From NCBI GenBank assembly GCA_963920765.1, contig OY987246.1, positions 4,528,501 to 4,592,500 on the forward strand: a stretch of DNA of 64,000 bases. Reading direction: 5' to 3'. Position 1 is the stretch's first letter, and every line of letters starts with the position of its first letter. This DNA is from Ulota crispa. Lineage: Eukaryota; Streptophyta; Bryopsida; Orthotrichales; Orthotrichaceae. Below the pieces are notes generated by a model, which saw only the letters and a list, made by a program, of their open reading frames with translations, made no database searches and was not told the DNA's origin. The position numbers were made by a program, and so were the translations under genes. This document shows positions 1-10,281 of the stretch, piece by piece.

Positions 1-170
1 ATGAAAACCTATACTGCAATGCAGTTTTCATTGTTGCAATCTGGCATTGTTTGAAAAAAAATCCCCGTTTTTATTCTATAGGCTTGAAGCTCACTTTTTT
101 TGTTTTGTTTTTTTTTGAGGCAGTTGGGCATTAAATTGCCCAAAAAAAAACCCTGGGGCCGGGTGCCCGG
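1..170. repeat. Dispersed repeat fragment
   Basis: This stretch is similar to 24094-24245: both run from a TGCAATRC-AGTTTTCATT-like start through 'TCTATAGGCTTGAAG' and a long T run to 'CCCAAAA'. Only a shared repeat is supported. Its ends and class are not visible because the window begins inside it. Confidence 0.5.
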
Positions 171-300
171 GTGCAATCGCAAAAGCTTAGCTTTTGCTTA
201 CCTGGCAGAAAAGGTGAAGAGTTCAGCCATATGTACCACCAGGAGATTTGACTTCTGGAATTTCAAATTCGTATTTAGATTCCGAGACTCAGTCTGATCA

Positions 301-442
301 CGATATTCATTAAAAAGGGCAAAAATGACATTTTGGGACTTTCGGATTTTATGATTTAAAAAATATATTCATTGAATACTCTTTAGAAAACTTAATATCC
401 AAAAGTCCCAAAATGTCATTTTTCCCTTTTTAATGAATATCG
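301..442. mobile_element. Mutator-like MITE, short copy
   Basis: The ends are near-perfect inverted repeats: CGATATTCATTAAAAAGGG on the left, and its complement on the right ending CCCTTTTTAATGAATATCG. The inverted match continues inward through ATGACATTTTGGGAC. It belongs with the TATTYRTTAAATTGGG-ended copies elsewhere in the window. Flanks GAGACTCAG and CAGACTCTG may be a decayed 9-bp target duplication. Confidence 0.65.
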
Positions 443-867
443 CAGACTCTGCTTCTGACTGTAAGTTACCTTCGATAGGAGATAAAATGTTACCAATTAC
501 AAAATAGGGGGCAGAGTGGCACTCTTGCTTGTACACTGGTTGGTAAAAAAATCTGAGCCATAGTTTGAGGTAGTGTTCGGGGAAAACCGGCGGTTGGTGT
601 ATTATCAGCTATTGAAATTGTAAAAGAATGGATTGAAACATGAAACTATCGGAAAAAAACAGGTCATTTTCTTCAAAAAAAAAAATCTAATTATGGTTAT
701 GGTGTATTATAATAAAAATTAGAAGTTTTACAAGTTAAAATTGATGCATGCTAGTGAAAATTTGGTTGAAATTGAGAAATGTCAGATTTTAATAGGTGAA
801 GCTAAAATTTCTCTCCAAACACTAGTATGAAGTTCTCAACTTTTCTAGCTTAGCACCCCACAAGCAA

Positions 868-1008
868 TAAGTTAGGAGGTCTATAAATCAACCATTTAAG
901 TTTACCTAGCTCATCAATGACAATAACAGATATTTGAAGGAACATGTCACTCATTCCCAAATAGGGAACACATTTAGAACATGGTTGCTTTTAGATCCTC
1001 CTACCTTA
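868..1008. mobile_element. AGGTAG-ended TA-flanked MITE, 141 bp
   Basis: It starts TAAGTTAGGAGGTCTATAAA and ends TAGATCCTCCTACCTTA, giving short inverted ends. It is an inverted relative of 6716-6856: both contain the words CTCATCAATGACAATA or their complement and are 141 bp long. No coding capacity. Confidence 0.6.
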
Positions 1009-1819
1009 TACCAAGCCCATTGACAAATTCTCAAACACGTTTGGCATGAGAGTTCTGACAAGTTTCCTGAGAAGGATTTGTTAGCCGTGCCAAAACTAGT
1101 GCATGTGACTTATTATGCTCCCTCACATATTGATTTTTTTTGCATTTTTATCATTGGCAATTGGTCTCTTGCTGATACTGTTCTAGCAAATGAACGATTG
1201 TTGATTTTGGAATGTTCACCAATATTCATCCTAATTTTAGTGAACTTTATCTTCTACTTTCCTTGATAAGTAATCAATTGATTATTTATGGAGAGTTTTG
1301 GAGTGCAAGGCCACCTTTTTTTAAGAACATGGGTGGAGATCAAGAAGCTTGAGGGCTGCCCAAAACAGATGGAAAACTTTGAAAGAACCCGGACCGGTGG
1401 AGATGCTCTTATGGGTGAGTAGCAAGAGTGCATATGCAAATGAGTCTTTTCGATTTAGTTCAACAATTGCATAAGATACTTCCGTTTAGGTTCTGTTCGA
1501 TACTTTCAGTATTTTTAAATCCGTATGTCAAAGCACATTCTCGCTCATTCATTCTCACAAAAGAAAATCTAACTGGTCACGCAGAAAACTACCTAAAAGA
1601 GCGCAAACATTCTGTGAGGTGACTTGAAAGAGCACAAAGTTATTGCATAAACAAGGCAATCAAAACGCATTCCACTACTCCGATGCATCAAAGAGGAAGA
1701 GCTTTTCCATGCAACCCTAAACTACACTACAGATCGAAGCAAATGCTCTATGATGTTCGAAATCTGCAGACACAGAGTCGACTTTTATATTTCTATGCAA
1801 TCACTAACGAAATGTATTG

Positions 1820-1881
1820 CCCATCCAATGGCTATCATCACTACAAGCAACCCATCCAATGGCTATCATCACTACAAGCAA
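1820..1881. repeat. Perfect 31-bp tandem duplication
   Basis: Two identical adjacent copies of a 31-bp unit that starts CCCATCCAATGGCTATC. It lies in non-coding repeat-rich DNA. Confidence 0.85.
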
Positions 1882-2271
1882 AACTGTCCAAATTGACATG
1901 TCCAAATTGATCAAATGTGTCCAAAATGACAAAAAAACGTCTGCAGTGACAAAAAAATATTCAAATCAACACATCCAAATCTACAGAAAAAATGCCCGAA
2001 AGGACACTGTTCCCTTGTACTGTGCATTCAAACGTAACAAACTACCTCCACATCTACTAAGGCAATCCTAAACAGCAAAGGCTCAAGATTAAGGACGCTA
2101 AAACCGAGAGAGATCTGCTCCTGTCTCCGTCCTGTCTGACATTTGTTACCAACATCATCTGATCTCTTCCGATACTTCTAATTAACCTTCACCTAGCAAG
2201 TTGCTTGCAAGCATGATCAGGTTAAGTGCCTGTTCTCCTGACCTAGTTTGAATAAATGCAAAAGAAAATCT

Positions 2272-2671
2272 TAAGGTAGGAGCGCTCATAAGCATGAAAC
2301 TAAGGGTTTTGGGTAGGAAAATCAGTTGATGAACTTTGAAAAAGATAGCGTTAAGTTAGGAAGAGGAAATTAAAAATATTGGTATCAATTTGAAAGTTCC
2401 AATTGTGAGCATTTATTCACAAAGATTTTTCAAAGTCCTATATAGTTGCATGTAGGAGACGTCTTCAATGTGCTTATACGCTCATAATATTAATTTGAGG
2501 AGTTCTTAAAGAGTGAGATGGGGCACTCAAAACCGTCATGTCAATCACCCACAAGCATCACTTTGTCACCCATAACCAAAGTTTTTTTAGTTGTAAGTCA
2601 TTGACATCAATCACTGACACAGATAGGTATCGGGGATGGGGACACTAAATGTGAGGGGTGCTCCTACCTTA
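2272..2671. mobile_element. AGGTAG-ended TA-flanked MITE, 400 bp
   Basis: The left end is TAAGGTAGGAGCGCTCATAA and the right end GGGGTGCTCCTACCTTA. The interior matches 4476-4886: both contain AAGGGTTTTGG, AAAATATTGG and a CACCCA-rich part. The pair defines one family. No transposase reading frame is present. Confidence 0.75.
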
Positions 2672-2869
2672 CGCAAGAAACTTGATCTTAACAGAATCGG
2701 TTCTTTTGATACCAAAATGATCTTTACACTGCTCTATATTGATCTACCAAACGACTCTCCTTGAAACAAAAATATTAGGTTAAAATGTTAAAATGACAGA
2801 AATAGACAACATCCTCTACCTTGTATCTATGTTCCCTTCGACAAACAAAATACACAAGGAACTCTACAA

Positions 2870-2984
2870 GGAAACATGGTTGAATCTACAAAAAGTTGAC
2901 AAAAAATTGGGACCTAATCTATAGTTTACTGTAAATTAGGTCATAATTTTTGTCAACTTTTTTGTAGATTTGACCATGGTTTCC
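2870..2984. repeat. 115-bp hairpin
   Basis: The left arm GGAAACATGGT...AAAAGTTGACAAAAA pairs with the right arm TTTTTGTCAACTTTT...ACCATGGTTTCC. The arms are about 50 bases and the loop about 15. It could be a very small foldback element or a small-RNA precursor; nothing separates these. Confidence 0.7.
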
Positions 2985-3122
2985 TTATAGTGGAAAAGTT
3001 AACAGTACAATACACAACACACTATGTCCATTGCTTCACTCCACAGCTCTATTCGGGTAGATACCTGTCGAGCGTTTGAAGCATTTCTCGTCTCTTTGTT
3101 CAAATGGCGATCAGTCTTGATC

Positions 3123-3452
3123 AGAGGTAGTCTGCTCATAAACAATCCAGCCATTAAAACCGCCCATGTTCTCAAGTGTTCCCCTACAATACATGTCTTT
3201 TTTCATAGGTTTTCAAAATGTACAAAAAGAGTATATTTGAAGAGGTGGGAGGTTTTAGAGACCTATGGTCTTTCTACTTCAAAATATCATACCTTATTCC
3301 ACAAAGCTTCAAAAGAAATGAAATAACTTGGGTTAAATGTCAAATTTTCTTGTCTTTCAAGAAAAATTTACTGAAAAATAGTTCAAGAAGTTTCACCTCC
3401 CCAAAATTCAGTTTCAGCCCTTACATGGACGGTTTATGAGCACACTACCTTA
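3123..3452. mobile_element. AGGTAG-ended MITE, about 330 bp
   Basis: The ends AGAGGTAGTCTGCTCATAAA and TTTATGAGCACACTACCTTA are inverted repeats. The interior, read on the opposite strand, matches 20779-21107 and 24975-25304 (AAGTTTCACCTCCCCAAAAT, and AAACCGCCCA near the other end). Its right end lies about 8 bases beyond the donor site of the minus-strand exon at 3461-3665. Confidence 0.75.
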
Positions 3453-3460
3453 ACGGTGAC

Positions 3461-3665
3461 CTGCAATCATGTACTTGATGTTGTTCTTGATGCGACGTAA
3501 ATAGAAGAAGGGATTCACGTAGTTGAGCTTACTGCGGATCTTCCACTTCTGGTTATGAACCCGCCGCTTCTGGTGCTGGAGCGGATGCCTGAGCTTGTGC
3601 TTGAAATTCTGCCATCGGTTCGCCGAATTGGCAACATTGTTATCCGCTCTCCGTAACGCGTCCAT
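3461..3665 (-). CDS. Candidate first coding exon, unknown protein
   Basis: A minus-strand open frame starts with ATG at 3665 and runs 68 codons to a GCAG|GTCACC donor-like site. The peptide is very basic (many Arg, Lys, His) and includes RIKNNIKYMIAG near its end and NYVNPFFYLRR just before. I do not recognise the family. The 5' side (3666-4180) is less AT-rich than the surroundings and pyrimidine-rich on the minus strand, like a leader. No later exon was found in the 3.4 kb left to the window edge, so the gene may continue outside, may be broken, or may not be real. A MITE begins just past the donor. Confidence 0.35.
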
Positions 3666-4475
3666 CGAAAGTAAGAAAACAAACTTCGATATACCCTAAT
3701 AACAGAGGTTGTTTATAACATACAAATACGACGAAGAGCTTCAGTGCCTCAGCCGTGGCTCAATCAACCTGATTGTTCTCACAAATCGTTAGAGAGATAG
3801 CGGAAGAGAGTTCAGCCCGGCAACGGACATAACCTTTACGGAACTAATCAAAAGATTGAATGACGCATATACATGCGTTGTCTAAAATAGACGGGTGGAA
3901 GGAAAACGATCGGAGCAGCTAAGCTTTGATGCAATGGCTACGATGTGCACGTTTGAAACACAGCGGAGGACTGATTGCATCGCGACGAAGAAACACCGAC
4001 TACCGGGACGCTGGAGGCACCGACGCGTTGAAGAATGGCGAAGGTAGAAATGGTCTTGGTGGCGATTGGCGGGAAATCTTGCCACGTAGGTCCAATTTCC
4101 TGTCCAGATAGGCTGTGATAGCGGTTGGATTCTTGGCGGGTTCAATCAACGGCAACAACCGACCTATCACCGATCTAGATCTTCCTTTACTTCACTGTTT
4201 TTGAATGCAAATGAAGTTCGCTTTTAACCCCTGAGCGCACACGCCATATTCACTCAAATCCATACCCTTACCCTTGTGTACTTAGTCCAAAAAAAATATT
4301 ACTTAATTAGAGTCAAATAGCTTGAATTTTTTTTGAGTGGTAGTATACACATACCTAAAAGTACATGGAAAAGTACAAGTTCTTTGATTTTACCATTAAG
4401 AAGAGGATAAGAGTCAAACGTGGACATTTTTGAAAACTGAGCGCCCCATTTTGAGGTCCTGGGGTGCTCAAGTGT
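3666..4475. other. Unassigned, partly GC-richer flank
   Basis: No gene recognised. 3666-4180 has balanced base composition and may be the leader and promoter of the minus-strand exon at 3461-3665. From 4200 on it returns to AT-rich DNA with no clear repeat. Confidence 0.3.
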
Positions 4476-4886
4476 TAAGGTAGGCGCACCCATAAGCGTG
4501 GAAATAAGGGTTTTGGAGTAGGTAAAACAATTGACTAACTTTGAAAAAAATACTATAAGCTAGGAAATGGAAACCAAAAATATTGGCATCAATTTCAAGT
4601 TTCCAACTACAAACATTTGTTCACAAAGATTTTTCGAAATCCAAAATCACTGAAATTGTAAGAACCATGTGTAAGAGACGCTAATCACAAGGCTTGTTGG
4701 TTCTTCAATAGTGAGATGGGTACTCAAAACCTCATGCTAGTCACCCACAACCATCATCACCCACAACCATCATCACCCATAACCATCACTCAATCACCCA
4801 CAACCATTTGTTTTTTTTATTGATTAGCCTTGCCACTGTCAAGTGACGGGCATGGGGACGCAACACTTATGGATGCTGCTACCTTA
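4476..4886. mobile_element. AGGTAG-ended TA-flanked MITE, 411 bp
   Basis: The left end is TAAGGTAGGCGCACCCATAA and the right end TTATGGATGCTGCTACCTTA. It is a second copy of the 2272-2671 family. Its last bases form part of the TTAA that flanks the next element, so that element apparently inserted at this copy's end. Confidence 0.7.
4742..4807. repeat. 16-bp tandem repeat, about 4 copies
   Basis: The unit CACCCACAACCATCAT is repeated with small changes inside the MITE at 4476-4886. The sister copy at 2272-2671 has only one or two such units, so this is a local expansion. Confidence 0.7.
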
Positions 4887-4887
4887 A

Positions 4888-5532
4888 CCCTTCACCGCCC
4901 AAGGGGCCCGAATTGGGCCTCTCTAAATTTTATTCAAGGATGCTCAATCTTTCTACAAGATTTTTTTAGTCATTATTATTATTTTTAAAGTCTTATTGAA
5001 GTCTAGTTTCAGCATCAACAGTCTGATTTTGAAAATGAATTAAAGTGATTTGTCTATTCAAGATTTTGTGCAAGGGTGTCCATTGCAAATCTTCACTTTC
5101 TAGTGTTGTAGGCTCTTGGAAATGAGCTTCAAATACACTAGAACTTGGAGAAAAAATCACATTAAAAATTCAATTTAAAAAATTGTAGAATAGATTTTGA
5201 GAAGTTGTAAATTGATTGGGGTTAAGCATGTTATACTTTACATACTCCTATTTTTTTGGTATCCTTAGTTTTAGGTTTGAAATGCAAAAAGAGGATTGAA
5301 AGGCTTCAAATCACTTTTGCAGTTTTAACACCCTCATGATCAAACATTATAATCTTTCAATCCACAAATGATATTAATGTGATTTTTTTTCCTATGTGAC
5401 CTATAGCATGTCTACTTTGAATTTGTATGGTTGCGGTTCAAAGAAATGTGATAAGATTGATCAAAATGCTGGCATTTTGTTCACTTTCAAGCAAATTCTA
5501 AGATACTCCAAATTACCATGGGCGGTGAGGGG
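4888..5532. mobile_element. piggyBac-like non-autonomous element H
   Basis: It lies between TTAA at 4884-4887 and TTAA at 5533-5536. The left end is CCCTTCACCGCCCAAGG and the right end complements to CCCCTCACCGCCCATGG, a 17-bp inverted repeat. The interior read on the other strand matches 36086-36724 (for example GATTTTGTGCAAGGGTGTCC). No transposase is encoded. The TTAA target and CCC start are hallmarks of the piggyBac superfamily; the assignment is inferred from ends alone. Confidence 0.7.
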
Positions 5533-5559
5533 TTAACCCTTAACCCTTAACCCTTAAAG
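5533..5559. repeat. TTAACCC ladder between two elements
   Basis: Three heptamers of TTAACCC followed by TTAAAGG join elements H and F2. It looks like stacked target sites with the first three bases of an element end. It is not the plant telomere unit (CCCTAAA). Confidence 0.6.
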
Positions 5560-5782
5560 GACTGAGGAGCCCTTTGCGGCCAATATAGTATTTAGTATTC
5601 TCTTGTATATGGAATGCATCCACACCTTTACTACATTTGAGATCAACAAAGAAGTTAGAGTATAGATCAATGCGGTTCTAGTGAGCTAGTCAAGATCCCA
5701 AATTATAACTTTTTATTGGTAGCAAATGCCAATTATACGGCAGTGTATTTATTATGTAATATGTAGAGCGGTCCTTTAAGGA
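5551..5782. mobile_element. TTAA-flanked element F2, 232 bp
   Basis: The left end CCCTTAAAGGACTGAGG and the complement of the right end TCCTTAAAGGACCGCTC share a 14-bp inverted repeat, flanked by TTAA on both sides (5547-5550 and 5783-5786). Family F also occurs at 17016-17240, 21782-22001 and 32866-33082; all share TTGCGGC-like and ATCCACACCTTTA words. Confidence 0.7.
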
Positions 5783-5786
5783 TTAA

Positions 5787-6382
5787 ACAACTGAAAAGGA
5801 CCTTTGCGACCAATACAATATGGGATATTTTTCTTGTATTTGGAATGGATCCACACCTCTAATATTATATTTGTTATAATGAGAGAATGGAGACCTCTCA
5901 AAATAAATATGTTAAATTTTGACCAAAATTACCAATTTCCATTCAAAATCACCAATTTCCATTAAAATGAGAGATTTTAGCTCAATTCAAGCTAAATTGA
6001 CATAAGACCTTTCAATTTTAGGTCAAATTTGAAAGGTTTAATGTTAATTTGCTCAAATCAAGCTGAATTGACCTAAAACCTTTCAATTTTAAGTCAAATC
6101 TAAAAGGTTTTACGTCAATTCAGCTCAATTTGAGCGGAATTGGCAGAAAACTTTTTGTCAAATTGACATTTTTTTAAAAATTTTGGGTATTTTACCTCTC
6201 ATTTCACTAGAATACTCTCATTATAACGAATATCACCTTCTCTACTACATTTGAGACCAACACAGAAGTTGGAGAATAGATCAATACGGTTCTAGTGAAC
6301 TACTTGAGATCCCAAATTAAAATTTCTTATTGGTAGCAAATGACAATCATATGTTAGCGTATATACGATTCCTTATGGTCGA
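5787..6382. mobile_element. TTAA-flanked family F copy with nested MITE
   Basis: This copy begins ACAACTGAAAAGGACCTTTG after TTAA 5783-5786 and ends before TTAA 6383-6386. Family-F sequence is split by a foreign hairpin element at 5867-6234. Without it the length is about 228 bp, the same as other family members. Confidence 0.65.
5867..6234. mobile_element. Nested MITE with 9-bp-type flanks
   Basis: The inverted ends are ATATTTGTTATAATGAGAG on the left and CTCTCATTATAACGAATAT on the right. The interior is also internally repeated (AGCTCAATTCAAGCTAAATT and relatives). It interrupts family-F element 5787-6382. Flanks CACCTCTAA and CACCTTCTC, against CACCTTTAC in undisturbed copies, fit a target duplication of about 9 bases. 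Confidence 0.65.
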
Positions 6383-6386
6383 TTAA

Positions 6387-6610
6387 CCCCTAAAGGGCCC
6401 TTGGGCTCTAAAGCTACGGTACCAAATACAATCGCAACCAGTATTCAGAAGTTTGAATTAGCTGGAAATTGAGTGTTACAACCATACATATTGAAGGGTT
6501 GTATGATGGTGGGTGCATAATTTTTTTTGGAAAGCCCTCATAAAAGCTCAAATATGTTTGTATACACGGCCATACATACGGCCGCAAAGGGCTTTCGGGC
6601 CGTTTAGGGG
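6387..6610. mobile_element. piggyBac-like non-autonomous element I, 224 bp
   Basis: The flanking TTAA sites are 6383-6386 and 6611-6614. The left end is CCCCTAAAGGGCCCTTGGGC and the right end GGCCGTTTAGGGG, inverted over at least the first 8 bases. It is followed by GGGTTAA, the same footprint seen after element A at 18170. No coding frame. Confidence 0.7.
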
Positions 6611-6715
6611 TTAAGGGTTAAACTTACATGTGAGTGCATCTCCTTTTGTGCAAGAGAACTCAAAATTTGAAATAGCATGTGCAAAAACTTCACCTCTATA
6701 AGGTTCCCATTACAG

Positions 6716-6856
6716 TAAGGTAGGAGGCTCAGAAATTGCTTGGGTTCTAATTGCATTTGCAGTCTAAGAACAAGTGACATGTTCCCTCAAATATCTATCA
6801 TTGTCATTGATGAGTTAGGTAAGCTTAAATGGTTGGTTTATGAACCTCCTACATTA
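6716..6856. mobile_element. AGGTAG-ended TA-flanked MITE, 141 bp
   Basis: The ends TAAGGTAGGAGGCTCA and TGAACCTCCTACATTA are inverted repeats. It is the opposite-strand relative of 868-1008. Confidence 0.65.
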
Positions 6857-7849
6857 GAGGTGAGAAACCATGAAGAAAATCCCTCATGGGCTATGGCGTG
6901 TCCTCCAAAGGCTGGCTTTGGAGGTAATCTGATAATGGCCTTTGGTTTTGATGTAATGTGAGAAAGGGGCCCATTTAGTTCTATTTTGGCAACATATCTC
7001 CTAAAAATATATTATTGAAAAAATAAAAAGGATTGAATGTAAGGGTTTTGGCCCAACGGTCATGTAGAATTTTAGTCAAGCCGACTGCCCCTTTTGATGG
7101 ACTTGACGCAAATCCTATAAGACTCAAAATATGTGCATTACTATTGGCGGGCAGAAGTGTTATTCACCTAATTTTTTTCTTCTTCTTGTCTTCTGAAGGG
7201 AAATTTCCAATACAAGTGACATCGAATGGTTTTCTCAATTCATATAGTTTTCATTGGTTGAAGTTTTGCTCTCCATGGTTTCTTGCATTTAGTGTAAAGA
7301 CGGCCTAAGTAGATAGACACTTTGTTTACCTCCTCCATACAACTCACTTTACAAACCTTCAAACTAATCAAAAGTACTAAACGCAAAAGCGTAAAGTAGT
7401 ATACCATCATTTGTTGTGACAATATGTCAAACGGAGAAAAAAAATTAGAGGAGTTGCTTACTTCACTACCGATAGTCCGCTGTTGTTATCAAAAACTTGG
7501 GGAAATCATGCCCATCCGGCCACGCCTTTTAAAACTGTCTGCTCAGTAAAACATTCCACGGTAGAAGGCAAAAGGAAAGTCTGAGTGTACCAAATTGTTC
7601 AAAAAGAGAGGATTCAGACCCCAGTGCAAACTGCAAATTCGTAGACCCAGTAATCAGATCAGTTGCCAGAAAAATCGTGCTGCATCAGAGCGAAGAAATG
7701 CGAGTTCAATGCAGTGGTCAGTGTCGAACTCACTTGAACATAAATTTGGTGAACCATGCCAGTGCAAAATGGTAGAATTTTACACGTATAAGACCAGTCA
7801 ATCACGCCACTAATCTTACTAATAGTAAGTTAGGGTCATTAAATATCGA
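6857..7849. other. Unassigned non-coding stretch
   Basis: No gene or defined repeat was recognised. Short open frames here have no recognisable domain. Composition shifts from AT-rich to more balanced after about 7480. Confidence 0.4.
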
Positions 7850-9047
7850 TGAAGCTGCTGCTTCTCTAGCACAGACCTTGGCTTCGCAGCTCGTTGTGTA
7901 CTGCACCGCCTTTTTGTTGGTTGCATAGGATTTGCTTGCAGTACTGCAGGAGGCCTGTTGATCTTCTTATGGGAGTTTTGTCGGAGCGATTCTGAGCTGG
8001 CCTGTTGCGGAAGAGCGAGGGGCTTATGTCAAGTATCCACCATTGAACTGTATCTTCTTCCAGACCAAGAGTTTATATTTGCGAAGGTCCGTGCAGATGC
8101 GGTGCGGTTTTGAAACTCGCAGCCTATGAATCGTTTTGAATCTGGTACTTCCTCTGTTCCTCTAAAAGCGTCCCAAAAGCTTCCTTGTGAAGGATTGACT
8201 GTGTTTTCAGTCTTTGTGCTAGTAAAAAATGCATTCTAGAATCAATACACCATCTACCATATGTATGTAAAATTTCTAGTTTTGATGTTGCCGTTTAGGC
8301 ACCCAAATTCCATGCAAAAAGTACCATATTTGTGCATGTTGCCAGCTTCTCATTATCAATGATTTAAAGATTAGTAGCAACAATGGTACCTCATATGGGC
8401 AAGGCCAAGCCTGCTAGGAGAGGAATGCTCCCTAATTGCTTAACTTGCCCCTTGAAATCATTGAACATGACAAACGTTTTTTCAATGTTTTGAAACTAGC
8501 AAAAGGGAGCTTTTTAGTGGTACAAGAAATGTGTCTGATTTGGACGTTTTTAGAAGGAGAGACGTTTTTAGAAGGAGAGAGGGAGTGCTTCACTTCCCGA
8601 CGGCTTGCGCGCTGCAGCTCTGGCGTATATTGGAGCTCCGTGTTGGCTGAGCCGTTAATTTGTTGATGCGGGGGGACACTGAAGCGAACTGCTTCAGAAC
8701 AGGTATTATTGTATTGCTGGTTCTACTCGGAGCTTCTCCTGGGTACTTGGATTAATTGCTCTTTGATGGTTCTATGCGATTGTTGCACGACGTCGTGTAC
8801 ACGAGCCTTGGCCATGACCTGTTGCGGAGTGTGAGTGTCGGTGTTTTTACGAGCAGTGTTGAGAGTGTGTTATTTTAAGGGAAAATTTCATGGATACCCC
8901 CTGAAGCTTGGATGAAGCTCATCTTGTTGAAGAGCTGCTTGTAACGTGGAGCAGTGACTGGCAGTGCTGCTGAGAGTATGGTTGGAGTTGCTGAATTAAT
9001 GTGTGTACTTGCCATGTGGCAGGTGTCATTGAAACTCTGGACCTAGG
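7850..9047 (+). promoter_or_regulatory. G/T-rich leader of the membrane-protein remnant
   Basis: This segment is clearly G- and T-rich on the plus strand and is less AT-rich than its surroundings. The intact VAP27 gene nearby also has a G/T-rich sense strand in exons and introns. By analogy this is probably the transcribed 5' leader or a 5' intron of the gene remnant at 9048-10281. The Stowaway-like element 8148-8585 splits it. No exon could be defined. Confidence 0.3.
8148..8585. mobile_element. Stowaway-like MITE, copy 1
   Basis: The left end CTTCCTCTGTTCCTCTAAAA follows TA; the right end is GGAGAGAGGGAG followed by TG. The interior (CATATGGGCAAGGCCAAGC and neighbours) is highly similar to 39149-39848 and, inverted, to 44568-44963. 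The last 20 or so bases are duplicated (ACGTTTTTAGAAGGAGAG occurs twice). The CTCCCTCTGTCCC-type terminus and TA target are typical of plant Tc1/mariner MITEs. Confidence 0.8.
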
Positions 9048-10281
9048 ATGGGGAGGTGCGAGGTTATGGTGCGTGGGTTCGTGTGTGCATTGTATATTGC
9101 ATGGCGTTGGGGTGTGGTGACAGCGCAAAGTGGTGAAGCCAGGCAACCGGATGCAAGTCTTGTGGATTCCAGTGGAAGGCCGTGTGTCCGGTATTGGTGG
9201 ACATCCATGTGGGGTTTTGTGGTCACCTTGGTTGCCCTAACTATGGACGTTGGGGATTTGGAAAGGTGTTGTCCACAAGCATAGTGAGCAATGTTGCAGG
9301 GACATTTATTTTCGGTGTTTTCAACCATCTCATGATGGTGTTTGTAATGCTTGATAATGCCATTCATGGCATGCCAATGGTGGGCAATCTTTGTGAGAAG
9401 TCGAGACATGAATTGGTTGTTTCATTGTATCCATGGAGCAAATCCAAGATCAAGATCCTTGTGGGGACTGATGTCATTGTAAATCTATCACTTGATGTCT
9501 ACAAGCGAGTTGGCACAAGTTCAATAGCATTTTTACCTAAAGTATTAGAGGAAGATTCTTTGGAGGCAATTGTGATTGGAACAAAAGTGGAGGACTCTAG
9601 CCAATGCAACATTCAACTATCATCTTGGGGAAGTTTGCATTGTTGAGAGTAAACATACTTCCGCCATATGATCAACTCAAGATCCTTCGAGGCAATTCAA
9701 CATTGGGGATGATTGTTGCTGCAGCACAAGCTATAGGCTACATATATGCAATTGGAGTTCGTCGTCATCAAGGCCTTTGAGTGAGTCCTATAGAGGCAAT
9801 GGCATGTTTTTTGAACATTGTGGTACTCATGAAAGTTGTACTTCACAATTTTGCAAGTGTGGGACATAAACCTCTACTTTTGTACTTGACCCCTAAAGAA
9901 GAAGCAAAATTCATTGAAGAATGTAACAAGGTCAACTCTTTTGAATGGAAAACTCAAACCAAGAGGAAGATAGCAAACTGTATTGCAACAAGGAGTTTGT
10001 CAATAGTGGTGATATATTTCATCATATACTTCAAGCAAACTCTAAATGGACAATGCTTGGTGCCCATTGTCTTGTTTCAAGTAAGTCTTATGTTTAGTTT
10101 TATACACTTTTTTTATTATGGACAAGGTACGATAGGAGTTACGGCATCAATACTTTCTTCACTGTTGAGTGCAATAGGATATACATGGGCCCTACTTGTG
10201 AGTTTCAAGTATTGGAAGGAAGAGAAGTTTGATGTACAATCATCAAACTACCTTTCACAAGTGCTTCCATACATAGGATGA
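9048..10281 (+). pseudogene. Multi-pass membrane protein, disrupted, intronless
   Basis: Three successive plus-strand frames make one protein-like reading. Frame 1 from about 9069 has a signal-like start and MWGFVVTLVALTMDVGDLER. After a shift, 9262-9600 reads VLSTSIVSNVAGTFIFGVF and LVGTDVIVNLSLDVYKRVG. A second shift near 9600 leads to LRVNILPPYDQLKILRGN, then a TGA just before 9781, then IEAMACFLNIVV and three or four further hydrophobic segments to YLSQVLPYIG at 10281. The frames abut without intron signals, so this is one continuous gene with two frameshifts and one stop. The family is unknown to me; it resembles plant-specific membrane proteins of unknown role. It could be a processed copy or a naturally intronless gene. 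Confidence 0.55.

Noticed and set aside
5533..5559. Interstitial telomere repeat
   Set aside because: The unit is TTAACCC, not the plant telomere CCCTAAA. It is explained by stacked TTAA targets with element ends.
9026..9409. A 127-codon minus-strand frame opposite the membrane-protein remnant
   Set aside because: It is antisense to the plus-strand frames, which show hydrophobic segments and protein-like composition across successive frames. The minus frame is His-rich without a motif.
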